Shown: piece by piece, positions 24,214 to 34,842 of the stretch
Position numbering within the stretch: position 1 is the stretch's first letter
Layout of the letters: every line of letters begins with the position of its first letter
Assembly: GCF_963662255.1 (NCBI RefSeq)
Contig: NC_085050.1
Span: 19,281,662-19,345,661, forward strand
Length of the DNA stretch: 64,000 bases
DNA from: Cinclus cinclus
Lineage: Eukaryota; Chordata; Aves; Passeriformes; Cinclidae
Reading direction: 5' to 3'
The notes under the pieces: generated by a model
Databases searched by the model: none
What the model was told of the DNA's origin: nothing
Seen by the model: only the letters and a program-made list of their open reading frames with translations
Translations under genes and position numbers: made by a program

Positions 24214-26360
24214 CTGTACTTTTGAAGTGATAAATATAAGAATATGAAAATGTCAGTTTGCTTTAATAATTTAATAAATATATACTTGTATCTGGGTTTT
24301 CTTAGCTTAAAATTGTATTAATTGTTCTATAAGAAGCAAAGCTACTGAGCCAGAAGTTAATTGGACTTGTCTAAGAAATAAGCTCAACTCAGTAAATAAT
24401 TTCAGCTGACCTCCTTTAAAAATTAGGGTAATATTCTGAAAATATCAAAATATTTTACTTTCTCAATAGAATGACTCCATTTGGAAATGCCAGTATGTTT
24501 TATTTTCACATCCTGAAAATGAATCCTTTTATGTTTATACTATTTTCTCTATAGAAATAAAACAAACAAAAACACAGAAAGAAAAATAATGGGCTAAATA
24601 ACTTCTGAGTTTTTTTTCTATAGGAAAAAGATTATAGAATACACAGTTATTGTTAAAAATAAATTAATTCATGCAGAACATGATTTGTGTCTGAAGCAAC
24701 TAGGAGATTATTTAGAAATACATTGTTTGGTAATGGGTTCTTAAAATTATTCTGACCTGGATTCTGATGAGTAACCCCTTATATTTTACACTACAGCTGG
24801 TAACAGGATTGGAATGTTTTGGCATGGTTATCAAAGCAATTATCACTGGTGGAAACAAAAATTTATAAACTTATTTAGATCTTTAGTTATTATTGTTTTA
24901 TCAATAAAAGTAAAAAAAGATAGAGACAATATACAAAATCAAGCTCTAAACACAATCTAGCAGGTATTTTTATTTGGTTTTCTAAACTTCTTTATTATCT
25001 CCTCAGCTGTAACATACACAATACACAATCAAATTCCCAGAGGTTAATTGGTGCTTTGAGAGCACAAGGGCAATAACCACAGATCTGTAGAAGCCAAACA
25101 CTAGCTTATTATCAGGTTTCTTCAAGAATTCCCTCCCTGCTAGTGAAATAATTCCTCCTTTTTTATGAATACCAACTCCTACTCTTCTATTAGAAATTTT
25201 CCACTATACTCTTTCCTGTGAAACAGACCTGTCTCCTATTCTTATGCTGGAGGCAGACTTGTTGTCTTGCCCTTCTTTTCTAAAGATAATGGCTCAATGA
25301 AAGCAACCCTCAGTAGAGAAGTATACAGTTTTGTTATAGAAAAGCTGCTGGATATTATTCACAAAGATCTACCAGACTACCAGCTCAGGAGAAAGAAAAG
25401 GTTACATAAAGCTTCTGAAATTGTCTATGTCTCTTTGTCCAGATTTTTTTGTCAGGAACTTCCAATGATTGAGAACTTGGGCTTCCTGCCCCATAAACTT
25501 TAAGTGGTGACTAAACTAAAAAGATACTGATTTTTCAGTTGGAACTAGAAGAATTTTTAAATAAGGCGGTACATTTTTTTACTGTGGACATGCTCTAAGT
25601 TCCATTTATTCCATTTAAAAATTCAGTGAAGTTTCCTTAAAGAACATGTGTGAAGATTCTGTTTCTTCAGTTACCTACAACACAGTTGTCATTTCCTTGC
25701 CCCTCTGAAAGGATGAGACTGCTCTCATCAATATAACAAAAGTGCACTTTGCATGTCAAATAACCTTGCATCTGGATAGGTCAAACTGGCACAGAGACAC
25801 CACCTGCTGCTTTTTTATAGACTTGCTCAGAAGGTCACGACTACTTTTCAGGTGAATTGAACCCTAAGGACTTGGTAAGAATTTTTACCTTTACTCTACC
25901 TTGAAATGAGATGCAGATAATGGGGGAGCAATTTTAATTTGTGCAGGACTGTTTCAGAAAAAAAAGAGACCCTCAACAATGATTATTTATACAGCATTAA
26001 TTAACTAATTTGAAGCCTATTTCACAATTCTATCTCTTTTAACATTAGGCAGGTTTCCAACTTTTGTTTCAAAAACTACTCTGAATTTAATTTGCTTCAG
26101 GCATTCCTTTTCCATAGTTTCCTGAACTATAAGTACCTTGTGAGCAGATATTTACATATATTTAAAGAGACCATATTAACATACTACTTCATCTACCAGT
26201 TTTACCAAGTTGTAAACTGTACATTGCTGTAAAATTCAGTATTTGAGAAAGCAAAAAATTGAAACAAATTATTGATGAAGTATAATCTGACAATGACAAA
26301 ACGAAATATGTTGTGATTTCTATCACTGGCTATGAAATACTTGAACACACTGTCCTGCTC
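24214..26360. other. AT-rich noncoding stretch
   Basis: No repeat or exon could be named. A plus-strand frame at 25267-25503 (78 codons) is the least AT-driven one here and has a mixed, protein-like composition, but no family was recognised and no splice context was defined. Confidence 0.5.
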
Positions 26361-26606
26361 TGTGGAGACCCAAAAAGGCATTCCCAATCAAGGAAAATGA
26401 GAGGCCCCCAGCCCTGTGCCCTCTCCCTGTCCGTCAGCCTTTCAGTCACTCCCACACTGTTTCCCTGTTGTCCCTTGCCCTAACCCCACCTTTGTGACAC
26501 CCCCATGTCCCCTAGCAATTGGTCTCTGAGGCTTCTTAACCTGGACCCTCTCAGCCCCTCTTGGGCTTTGTTCTCTGAACCATGGACAGTGCACACGCGT
26601 GGCTAA

Positions 26607-26612
26607 AATAAA
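26607..26612 (+). promoter_or_regulatory. Poly(A) signal in the 26.4-kb LTR
   Basis: AATAAA within GGCTAAAATAAAGAAATC, placed between the U3-like GC-rich part and the tandemly duplicated 3' part of the presumed LTR. Confidence 0.45.
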
Positions 26613-26678
26613 GAAATCTGTGAAACCCCTGCAAAGGCCCTTCCTGCTTCCTCACTTGCAATCACCCCAAACAACAAA

Positions 26679-26762
26679 CAGGTGCAACACTGCACCTCAC
26701 TCTGATCAGTTTGTCACAAACAGATGCAACACCGCACCTCACTCTGATCAGTTTGTCTCATC
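26679..26762. repeat. 42-bp tandem duplication
   Basis: Two adjacent 42-base units differ at only a few positions (GGTGCAACACTGC versus GATGCAACACCGC, and a few differences at the ends). Both share CACCTCACTCTGATCAGTTT. The duplication lies in the 3' part of the presumed LTR. Confidence 0.9.
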
Positions 26763-27299
26763 TGTTCATAAAGTACAATATGCTAGATGGCAGTTCCTTC
26801 GGGAAGAATTGCTATTTATACCAGGTTTCTTAAAATTCTGCAGTATTATCTCATTAAGATACCTTTAAAAGATATTTAATATGCTTTTATTGGAAACTAT
26901 ACAACTTTTAAATTATTTTTCTAACTTTAGTCCTGGCTTAGTTTGCCTTTGCCCAGGGGGCAAGGAATTGAAGTTTCTCTTCAAAAGACTGTTTATTGAG
27001 AATTTGAATTTCCCTGGGTGAGGCTTCATGAGCCTCAATCAACAAAAAGAAGATTCCAATAGTCTGAGAGTTTAACATCTACAGATTGTGAATAGCCAGA
27101 AGATAGACAGGAGATAAACAGACACTAACAAACCCCCTGGTGCAGTCAGAGCCACCTGGTCTGGGAAAAGATCAATAAAAGAACCAAAGGAGGACTAAAT
27201 TAGCATTGGAGGTGAGGGATCAATAACCAGTAAGTGATCGAATACTAAGAACTGTGTAACAGAGAACCAATGAATGAGGGTTCTTTGGGTTTTTTACTG

Positions 27300-27305
27300 T
27301 ATAAA
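27300..27305 (+). promoter_or_regulatory. TATA box of the 27-kb LTR
   Basis: TATAAA about 30 bases downstream of a CCAAT motif and 120 bases upstream of AATAAA. The spacing fits a retroviral U3-R boundary. Confidence 0.55.
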
Positions 27306-27424
27306 CCTGAGAAAAGTTGAAAACCTGAGAAAACCTGAAAAATAACCATATGTGATGGAATGATTTCCACTGCACAATATAAGCTTGTGTGGATGGAATG
27401 ATTTCCTTTACACATTCTGGCCAG

Positions 27425-27430
27425 AATAAA
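27425..27430 (+). promoter_or_regulatory. Poly(A) signal of the 27-kb LTR
   Basis: AATAAA in CCAGAATAAAATAATG, followed about 60 bases on by the presumed LTR 3' end. Confidence 0.5.
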
Positions 27431-28302
27431 ATAATGCCTAATTGTCTAGCACTTAAAAGATGATGTTGGAGAATTTATGTTTCTCCTGCACATTCAGTGG
27501 CACTATCTTATTGCATGTTTTATGACATGAATGAAACCTCAGATTATTCTGTTTCTCCTTTCCATTCTGTTTCCCTTCAATATTAATTTAGAGGTCATAT
27601 AATCATGGAATAATAGAACAATGTAATGGTTACAAAGACCTAGCTGCAGTTTACCCTGGAGGACCCTGAATCTGCATGGATTAAAAAACTACAGCCTGTG
27701 AAATATGTTAGGGAGGAGAGAACTTCATGGAGAAAGCATATCAGATATTTAGATATATCAAATATCAAAGATATTTAATCTTTATAAGATTAAATTTTAG
27801 ATAGAAGTCACTGATTGAGATTACATTGAAAAGGCTCTTCTGCTTGCCTGTTTTTGGCATAATGAAGAAATATTAAAAAAAAAGGGACCAAGAAACCTCA
27901 AATTTTGAAACTTTTGGTATGCAAAAGCATGTCTCCAAAATGGATGTGACATGGAAATTTAAAGATCTCATAAAGGTCCATAAAACTCAGTCATCATACT
28001 CACTAGTATATTAGAAAGCCTTAAAAGCATTTGGTACTTCTTTCATAATCAGGCTTTTATACGTGAAGAGTAATTTAACTGTCTTCACAGGAGTTCTCCC
28101 TCCAAAAATGATGACAGAAAGAATACATTATATATACTTTTACAATATTCTTTCTTTAGCAAAAATCACTAAGAACTACATTTATTTAACACCTCCAAAG
28201 AAGAGCTTATTAAAGCATAGAGTGCCACAATATATTAAAACTAATGAAAGTATTGGAAAGTGCCCAAAGATGTGATAAAATACGGATGCTACCTAGTTAA
28301 AA

Positions 28303-28390
28303 AACAAACAAACCAACCAACCAACCAACCAAAAAAAAAAAAAACCCCACAAAAAAACCCCACAACCAAAAAATCAACAAAAAACCCCAG
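28303..28390. repeat. (CCAA)n plus A-rich low-complexity tract
   Basis: AAAC units pass into CCAA units and then into A-runs broken by CCCC (AAAACCCCACAAAAAAACCCC). Confidence 0.9.
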
Positions 28391-29267
28391 TATGATGATA
28401 TGCTAAAGAATAAAAGTCTTTTGGTTTTTAAAATGGAAGAATAATGTCTAATGCAGTAGAAAAATAACATATTTTTAGATTGATCAGTTTGCAGAAGGAC
28501 CTGCTATAATTTCGCATCCAAACCTAGCTGAATGCTCTAAAAGAGAGTGATTTTTCCAAGAACTGAGAAAACAATTTCCAATGTTCTTATCACCACTTGA
28601 GACTATCCAGTGAAATTTTAGACAAATTTTTTTCATTTGTTTTTTTGGTATGGAGACATTTGAAAGTTTTCCTAATTTTTCATATTTCCTTGAGATATTT
28701 CTTAAAAACATTACTGGAAGACTTGCAACTTTGAAACAATAACAAGAAGAAGAAAGTCCACCATCCCTTCTGTATCTGATGGCCTCTAATCTTTCATGAC
28801 TTATGAATCACCAAATGACAAGCTCTGCTTAGAGAAACATTTAGCTTGTCCCCTTATCCCACACTCAGACATAGGCACACACTCCATACACACCAGTTCA
28901 GAAGTTCTGCACTAACTCTTACATTATTACTAATAATTAACTGCTATTATGATGCAGTAAAAAGCAATAACATGCATTTCAGATGTTATTTCCATTCTAA
29001 TATCACTGCTTTAAAAAAAGCAGTCTTGTTAAGATTATTAAGTGCATGTAGATTTAAATTACTGTGCTGCATAAATAGGTGTAGTATAAAAGAAACAGAT
29101 GACCTATCACCCTTTCTTGGTTTTTTTCTTTCTTTGTTTATTTTAATTTTTTTATTTTATAAATTACCCTATTCTCAGCTTCTGAGAGGCCAGATGCTCA
29201 AAAAAGGTCTTTTCTTGCTACAATATGATAAATTAACATCTCATTTGCTTTGCAATTAATTATTGCT

Positions 29268-29313
29268 AAAAAAAAAAAAAAGAAAGAAAGAAAGAAAAAA
29301 GAAAGGAAAAAAA
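29268..29313. repeat. Poly(A)/(GAAA)n tract
   Basis: A run of about 14 A followed by GAAA units and further A-runs. Confidence 0.9.
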
Positions 29314-29922
29314 GGCTTTCTGTCTTGTTTCAGTATTGCTTACTAGGAGAAAAATGCAGCCTAAAACCAGTTTCATAATTTTACTAGCATATTGAAAAAA
29401 GACCTACTGAGTTTTACACACAGAACAGTTTCATTTCATAATAACTTTCCCAACATCTACAATTTTTTTCTCATACAAGCTGGAAATCCAAAACCAAATA
29501 GAATTAATCACAAATATTTCTACTTTTTCTATGATGTTTCATTGCAATGTTTTCAAGAGACAAACTGTAAAATTTACGAGCATAAACCCTGGAGTCCATC
29601 AGGAAGGGTATTCTAGAGCATTAATACTAAGGCAAATGCATATATATTCCAAACTAAAATATATCACATAGTCACACATAGTGATGAAAGATTCCCTTAA
29701 TTCAAACTTAGACTTACAGGAATGGAGAAGAGATTGAACAGCTTGCCTTGTATCACTAAAACAGTGGGCTGAAAGAATAACTTTTACATGCAAAGAGGCA
29801 TAAATAATTAGATAATTTTACATTTTTTCAGGAGATACATACAAATGATACATTCAGCTTTTTCTATTCTCTTTTAAGAAATTATGCACTAAAAGAAACA
29901 CTTTCACAGTTCAAGTGTTAGC

Positions 29923-29942
29923 ATATATATATATATATATAA
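29923..29942. repeat. (AT)10 dinucleotide repeat
   Basis: Ten uninterrupted AT units. Confidence 0.93.
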
Positions 29943-30597
29943 TATTTTTTAATTTGCTCCATTATTTTTAACAAACAACTTCAAATCACATTTCCAGTCA
30001 CACACATAAATTACACAATATAAAATGTATACAATGGCAAGAGCATTACACTGTAACACAGACTTCATACTTGTGATTCTTCATATTAACCAAGGCTGAA
30101 ACTGTTCTTCAGTCAAAACTTTGTATTTCCTTCATTAGATTTTAGATCAACACCAGAATGACACCAACTGAGGTATTAATGTATTAGCATTAATTAAATC
30201 AGTTTTTGATAAACCAGCTTAATTTACTACCTCCAAAAGTGTTCTGAAAGAAATTGTTTTTGTATTTAGTAATCCTACGGTAGACACTCACAGACAAATA
30301 AATCTTGAGCCACTGTATTTTTAAAGATATAAAATAAACTGTTCTAATTGTCTTGTCAGTAGTATATCATAAAAACAATTAGTTACTAAAATGAATTAAG
30401 ATCTTAAAAGGCAATAAAATTATGGCATTTGATTTTTTTTTTAATGTCAAATATCTATGTGGACAATGCTGGCTTGTCCACATACTACTGCTATAATACC
30501 AAAAAGTTACTGCTTTACACAATTTATTAAAATAGCATTTTTATTTGTCTTGTTTCCATAACCAGAACCTTGTTTCTAATCATGCCAGGTTATGCAT

Positions 30598-30815
30598 ATG
30601 GAATAAATTCTTTACTGTGAGGGTGGTGAGGCACTGGAGCAGGTTTCACTGAGCAGCTCTCGATGCCCTATCCCTGGAAGTGCTCAAGGCCAGGCTGGAT
30701 GGGGTCTTGAGCACTGTGGTCTAGTGGAAGGTGTCATGTTCCTCATGAGGCTTGGAACTAGATGATCTTTAATGCCCCTTCCAACACAAACCATTCTCTG
30801 ACTCTTTGATTTTGT
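30598..30815 (+). mobile_element. CR1 LINE 3'-end fragment (sense)
   Basis: A sense CR1 3' UTR: AATAAATTCTTTACTGTGAG, GGCACTGGAGCAGGTTTC, AGTGCTCAAGGCCAGGCTGG, CTAGATGATCTTTAATGCCC, then CCATTCTCTGACTCTTTGA in place of the terminal octamers. It is about 215 bases long and 5'-truncated. Confidence 0.92.
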
Positions 30816-33800
30816 ATCCAGGGCACTTGAGGAAGGAAAGACAGTACAAGTTGTTAACTCTGATGTCTGTTTCTTTCACTCTGCCTCAGCATGAGACCAT
30901 TGGATTCCAAATAAAAATTCAGAATTCAGATTTTAAAATAAGAATATACGTAATATAGTGATAATATTTCAGCCAAGTGTTAAATGGAAAGCCTGCAGAA
31001 TTACAAACATAGTTTATAATAAAATTCAGCATAATCAAAGATACCCAATTTCTTATTGATAGCAGACATAAGCCATTTTGTTTGTTTGTTTATTTGTCTT
31101 TAACTGGTAAGGATCACCTCCCCGAGCACAAATAAAATTCAAAGGTCCTTTTTTTACATGCAGAAGTATGCAATGTCTATGTTCACTGAAATACTTGACT
31201 GTATGAATACACAGAATTATTATAATATACTTGGAAAGTTTTTTTTTTACCATTTAATCCTAATGGTCACTTTAAATGAAGACTAAATTGCATCCAAGAG
31301 AAACATATAGTAACAGAGTTCATGAAAGAGTGCCAGAGAAAAAACTGTAGCTGAGATTCCCCTGCTGTGCCCCTGCGGCCTATGGAGGAAAAAAGAATAA
31401 GGGGTCAAGTTGCAATTATTGTTTTTTATCTGTTACTTACCATTGACAGAAAATGTATCAGAAATGTCTTTTGTAACTCAAGATGGAATTGACAAAGTCA
31501 GATGAAGCTGAAGGCCAGAGTGAGGAAAACAAGCAGTAACATTATAAGTTATCATGGTGCTTATTTCAGCAACCTATTTTGGAAACAGCATTGAATACAG
31601 TGTTTCAAAGAGGACAGATCATCAGAGGAATAATTTACTCTATAATTTAAATACAGTCTCTGCTCAACTAGCGGCAAGGCAAAAACAAAGCTTTAGATAA
31701 AATAAAATAATTAGTGCACTTAAAGGTCCTGATAAAAATCATAGATTTTCCACACTATAGAAATGTCACACTGCTAAGTTTCCTATACCATATATGCAGT
31801 ATAAAGTCATAACTTCAAATTAATTTCTTCAATGTAAGGACACATAAATCATCTAAAAGTATGTTACCTCTAACATGACATGACAAACATTTTATTTTCT
31901 CTTTAGAGCTAGATATATGGTTTATATATGGTTTTTAGTCTTTGATCTTAAAAGTTTGAGGGATTAATAAAATTGTGAGAATTTCATTTTATCTGATGGT
32001 CTAGGAGCATTTGAAACATGCCAATGCCAATATATTTTCTTAAAATAATGTTAAATTCATCTATCACTAGGAAGGGATCAAGCCTTAAAGGCTCACAAAA
32101 TCAGAGATGAACAAGTAATTACCAGGATCGGCACAGCCATTTTTTAAAAAAAAAAGTATTTGTAAGTAGTTTTCTTGGTTTCAGACTTTTCCAATTCAAA
32201 AGTTCACCCAATTCTACTTATTGTAAATAAATCCACTGTAAAACTGGGAAGCATTTTCTTCCAACATGGGAAGAACTTCAGTTTTGAGTTTTATCATGTC
32301 TGAAAAATCTAGACAGTGCTGTAGTATTATTTTGCCTGTTACTTTGAGAGAAGTGTGAAATCTATACAGTGTTAATCAAATTTATTTTAATAATTCCAGA
32401 TGGACTATGCTGGCTGGTTTTGGTTCTGTTTTGTTTTACTCCCCAAAAACCTGTTATTCAAATTGAGACATTAAAACTGGATACATTTCTCCACCAAAAA
32501 CTGAGAGATATATGTTAGGAGGGAAATCAATGGTATCTAGATAGTCTAATACGTAAAGTATTGGGAAAGCTTAATTAATTGAATAGGTATTTTATTACGT
32601 TGATGGCTTGATTACATACCTATACCAATTGAACAGTCCCATGTAATTTTCCAAAGAAGTAGTAAGAAAAACACAAAAAGCCTGAACTGTCAACCTCCGA
32701 TAAAACCCCCAAAAAATTGCAAGTTGCTATCACAGACCTGGTTAAAGGACAGTGCTGATTAAATAATATTATACTTGGTAATGCAAAATTTGAGATATAT
32801 CTGTGAAGTAAGATAATCTCATTAATGTTAATGACTTTAGAGTTAATGAGTTGACTAATTGAGTCAATGTTAAGGATACAGTTCAGAGTGGCAGCCTTGA
32901 CAAAGTCATATTTAGGAAGCTTTCTAAAAGAACATATACCTTTGTGGGGCTTTTTTCAGATATATTTTAATTTGAATACTTATGAATAGAATTGTGAAAT
33001 TTTGCTGGAAGGTGTTGATTTTTTTGAATGGTTGTCAGAAACCAGGCAGATTTCCCAAGATAAGGTTTTCTTGCCAGCAAGACTATCTCTCTGTCAGTCT
33101 GAAAATGTCAGCTATCTGCCATGAAGCTGGATACCTCATCACCTGCTAGGTCTATCTTTAGCCAGGATTCTCCATGGAGAGAGGGTTTCTTTTTAGGAAA
33201 TGCAGGGAATCTGAATCTTGAAGCTGAGTTGGCAGTGAGCTTTTCATTTATGATGTTCTGGCAGCAGTTTGAACAAGATTTCTTTGGGCATAGACTCATT
33301 CAGCTTTGTGATGGTAGTCAGGTAGCTGAGACTTCAGATCTGCAGCAGACATTTTATTTCCAAGTTAAAACCCCTAAATAATAGTTTTTTAGAACTATTA
33401 AAAAAATTGTCTACAATGTGAGAATTTAATGAAGAAATATATTTCTGAATCCTCTCATAAAATTTATGGAGTTCTGAAGTGTTAAAAGGCACAACATAAA
33501 TAATAAAGATGAAACCAATTTAAATAATCATAATGAAATTGTGTTTTGCCGTAGAAAATATGAACTTGCCTTGTTCCTTTCCCATTGGCACACATAACTT
33601 TGCCTTTTCCACATACTGTGAGCCGATTTCAAAATATCTCCTTTTTGTGTTAACAAGATCAGACAGCAGATTCCAACATATCAGATGTACCTTGAGTAGA
33701 AGAATTGAGCAGTCTCATTATTTATCAGCTTGGAAAGAACACCAGGTTTAATTTTTACTCTTTTCTGGTAATATATTAATCTATATTTATCTATTTTAAT

Positions 33801-34257
33801 ATTTTCTTGAAGAAACTACTGTGCTTCAAGAAGAAGAGTTCTTAATGACTAGCTATTTTTTTAAAAGATATAGTATGAATATTTAAAAATTATAGTGGTT
33901 GAGCCAGAAAAATACATTCGTTAAAAAAAAAAAAAAAAGAGAGAAAGAAAAATCTCACAAAGCTTTCAAACTACTTTCTTTTCTTTTACCTCAGAAAATG
34001 CTTTACATTTTATGTAAGTCAAATCATGGCTTACAGATTACGAGTTGTGGGTGGAGGATTTTTTTTGTTTTGTTTGTTTGTTTGTTTGGGTGTTTGTTTT
34101 TCTGGTTAGCAAGTTCAATATTGCTTTAAAAGTGATTTTTCTTCCATGTGTTTAAAATCAAAAACTCACAAGAAATTCACATTCCTATAATCTTTGCTTT
34201 GGCATTCAAAAACATGTATCTCTGTGCAATTCCTGACAGGTTGTGCAAGCGTTGTAC
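30816..34257. other. AT-rich noncoding stretch
   Basis: No exon or named interspersed repeat was found. Low-complexity tracts occur at 33923-33950 (A-run then GA-rich) and 34059-34101 (TTTG-rich). Two overlapping frames at 33108-33381 (63 and 86 codons, opposite strands) are not supported as genes. Confidence 0.55.
34059..34101. repeat. (TTTG)n tract
   Basis: A T-run followed by imperfect TTTG units. Confidence 0.9.
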
Positions 34258-34842
34258 TGTGTTGGCTTTGGCTGGGATATTATTAATGTTCTTCACAGTA
34301 GCTGGTATGGGGTTGTGTTTTGGATTTGTGCTGAAAACAGTGCTGGTTACCCAGGGATGTTTTCATTATTTCTGAATAATGACTGCACTGGCACAGAGTC
34401 AAGCCATTTTCTGTTTCTCATGCCATGACACCAGTGAGGAGACAGGGGATGCAAAGAAATTAGGAGGGGACACAGACAGGACACAACTAATGCCAAATGC
34501 AATATTCTGTACCATATGATGTGCTCCGTACATAATGCTGGGCGCAAAAGAATTAAGGCTCAAAATGATGGTGTTTGTCTTCCCAGGTGACCATTATGTG
34601 TGATGGAGCTCTGCTTTCCCAGAAATGGCTGAACACCTGTCTGACCATGAGAAGTGGTAAATTGATTCCTTGTTTTGCTTTGCTTCCATGTGCAGCTTTT
34701 GCTTTACCTTTTAAACTGTTTTCATCTCAACCCAAAAGTTTCCTCATTTTTATTCTTCTGATTCCCTTCCCTCTTCTCACCAGAAGGAAGTGACAGAGTG
34801 GTTATGTCGTACTTAGTTGCTGGTTGGGGTTAAACCACAACA
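34258..34842 (+). mobile_element. Solo ERV LTR, TG...CA, imperfect target duplication
   Basis: A complete LTR of about 585 bases. It begins TGTGTTGGCTTTGGCTGGG and continues with CACAGTAGCTGGTATGGGG, TGTTTTGGATTTGTGCTG and GTAGCT-family blocks. It ends TTGGGGTTAAACCACAACA. It is flanked by TGTAC (34253-34257) and TGTAT (34843-34847), a 5-bp target duplication with one mismatch, as expected for an old ERVL-type insertion. The TATA region that is intact in the sister copy at 44187 reads ACATAATGCTGG here, so the core promoter is lost. No primer-binding site or gag follows it, so it is a solo LTR formed by recombination. Frames of 61-75 codons across it are shadows. Confidence 0.85.

Larger units (their letters stand above)
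26361..26765 (+). mobile_element. Probable ERV LTR with duplicated U5 segment
   Basis: This GC-richer block starts TGTGGAGACCCAAAAAGGC. It contains an inverted CCAAT (ATTGG, 26518-26522) and, after GAACCATGGACAGTGCACAC, an AATAAA signal at 26607-26612. It then ends in two 42-bp tandem units (26679-26720 and 26721-26762) built on TGCAACACYGCACCTCACTC. This order resembles avian ERV LTRs. Edges are approximate, no target duplication was found, and no internal retroviral region adjoins it. An 89-codon frame overlapping the tandem units is a shadow. Confidence 0.6.
26940..27492 (+). mobile_element. ERV LTR with intact CCAAT, TATA and poly(A) signals
   Basis: From about 26940 (GTTTGCCTTTGCCCAGGG) to 27492 (TTCTCCTGCACA) the sequence has a full LTR-like promoter layout: ACCAATGAATGA at about 27266, TATAAA at 27300-27305, and AATAAA at 27425-27430. 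Between TATA and AATAAA lie two copies of GATGGAATGATTTCC (27354-27368 and 27392-27406, period 38) and a run of AAACCTGAGAAAA repeats. The 3' end at CA is plausible, the 5' edge is uncertain, and no target duplication was seen. It follows a different LTR family by under 200 bases. Confidence 0.65.
27493..30597. other. AT-rich noncoding stretch with simple repeats
   Basis: No gene was recognised. It contains (CCAA)n and A-rich sequence (28303-28390), an A/GAAA tract (29268-29313) and an (AT)10 run (29923-29942). A block at 27600-27720 looks like a decayed repeat but cannot be named. Confidence 0.55.

Noticed and set aside
25267..25503. A 78-codon plus-strand frame with balanced amino-acid composition.
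   Set aside because: No recognisable domain, no splice context that could be defined, and a length expected by chance in 64 kb.
27600..27720. A repeat-like block starting ATCATGGAATAATAGAAC, which recalls CR1 ends.
   Set aside because: The following sequence does not match CR1 3' UTR blocks, so the resemblance is limited to the tail-like string.
31345..31395. A short GC-rich string (CCCCTGCGGCCTATGGAGG) resembling an LTR internal block.
   Set aside because: Only about 50 bases with no flanking support. Too short to assign.
33108..33381. Overlapping frames on both strands (63 and 86 codons).
   Set aside because: Open on both strands without any motif. Most likely a chance stop-poor stretch.
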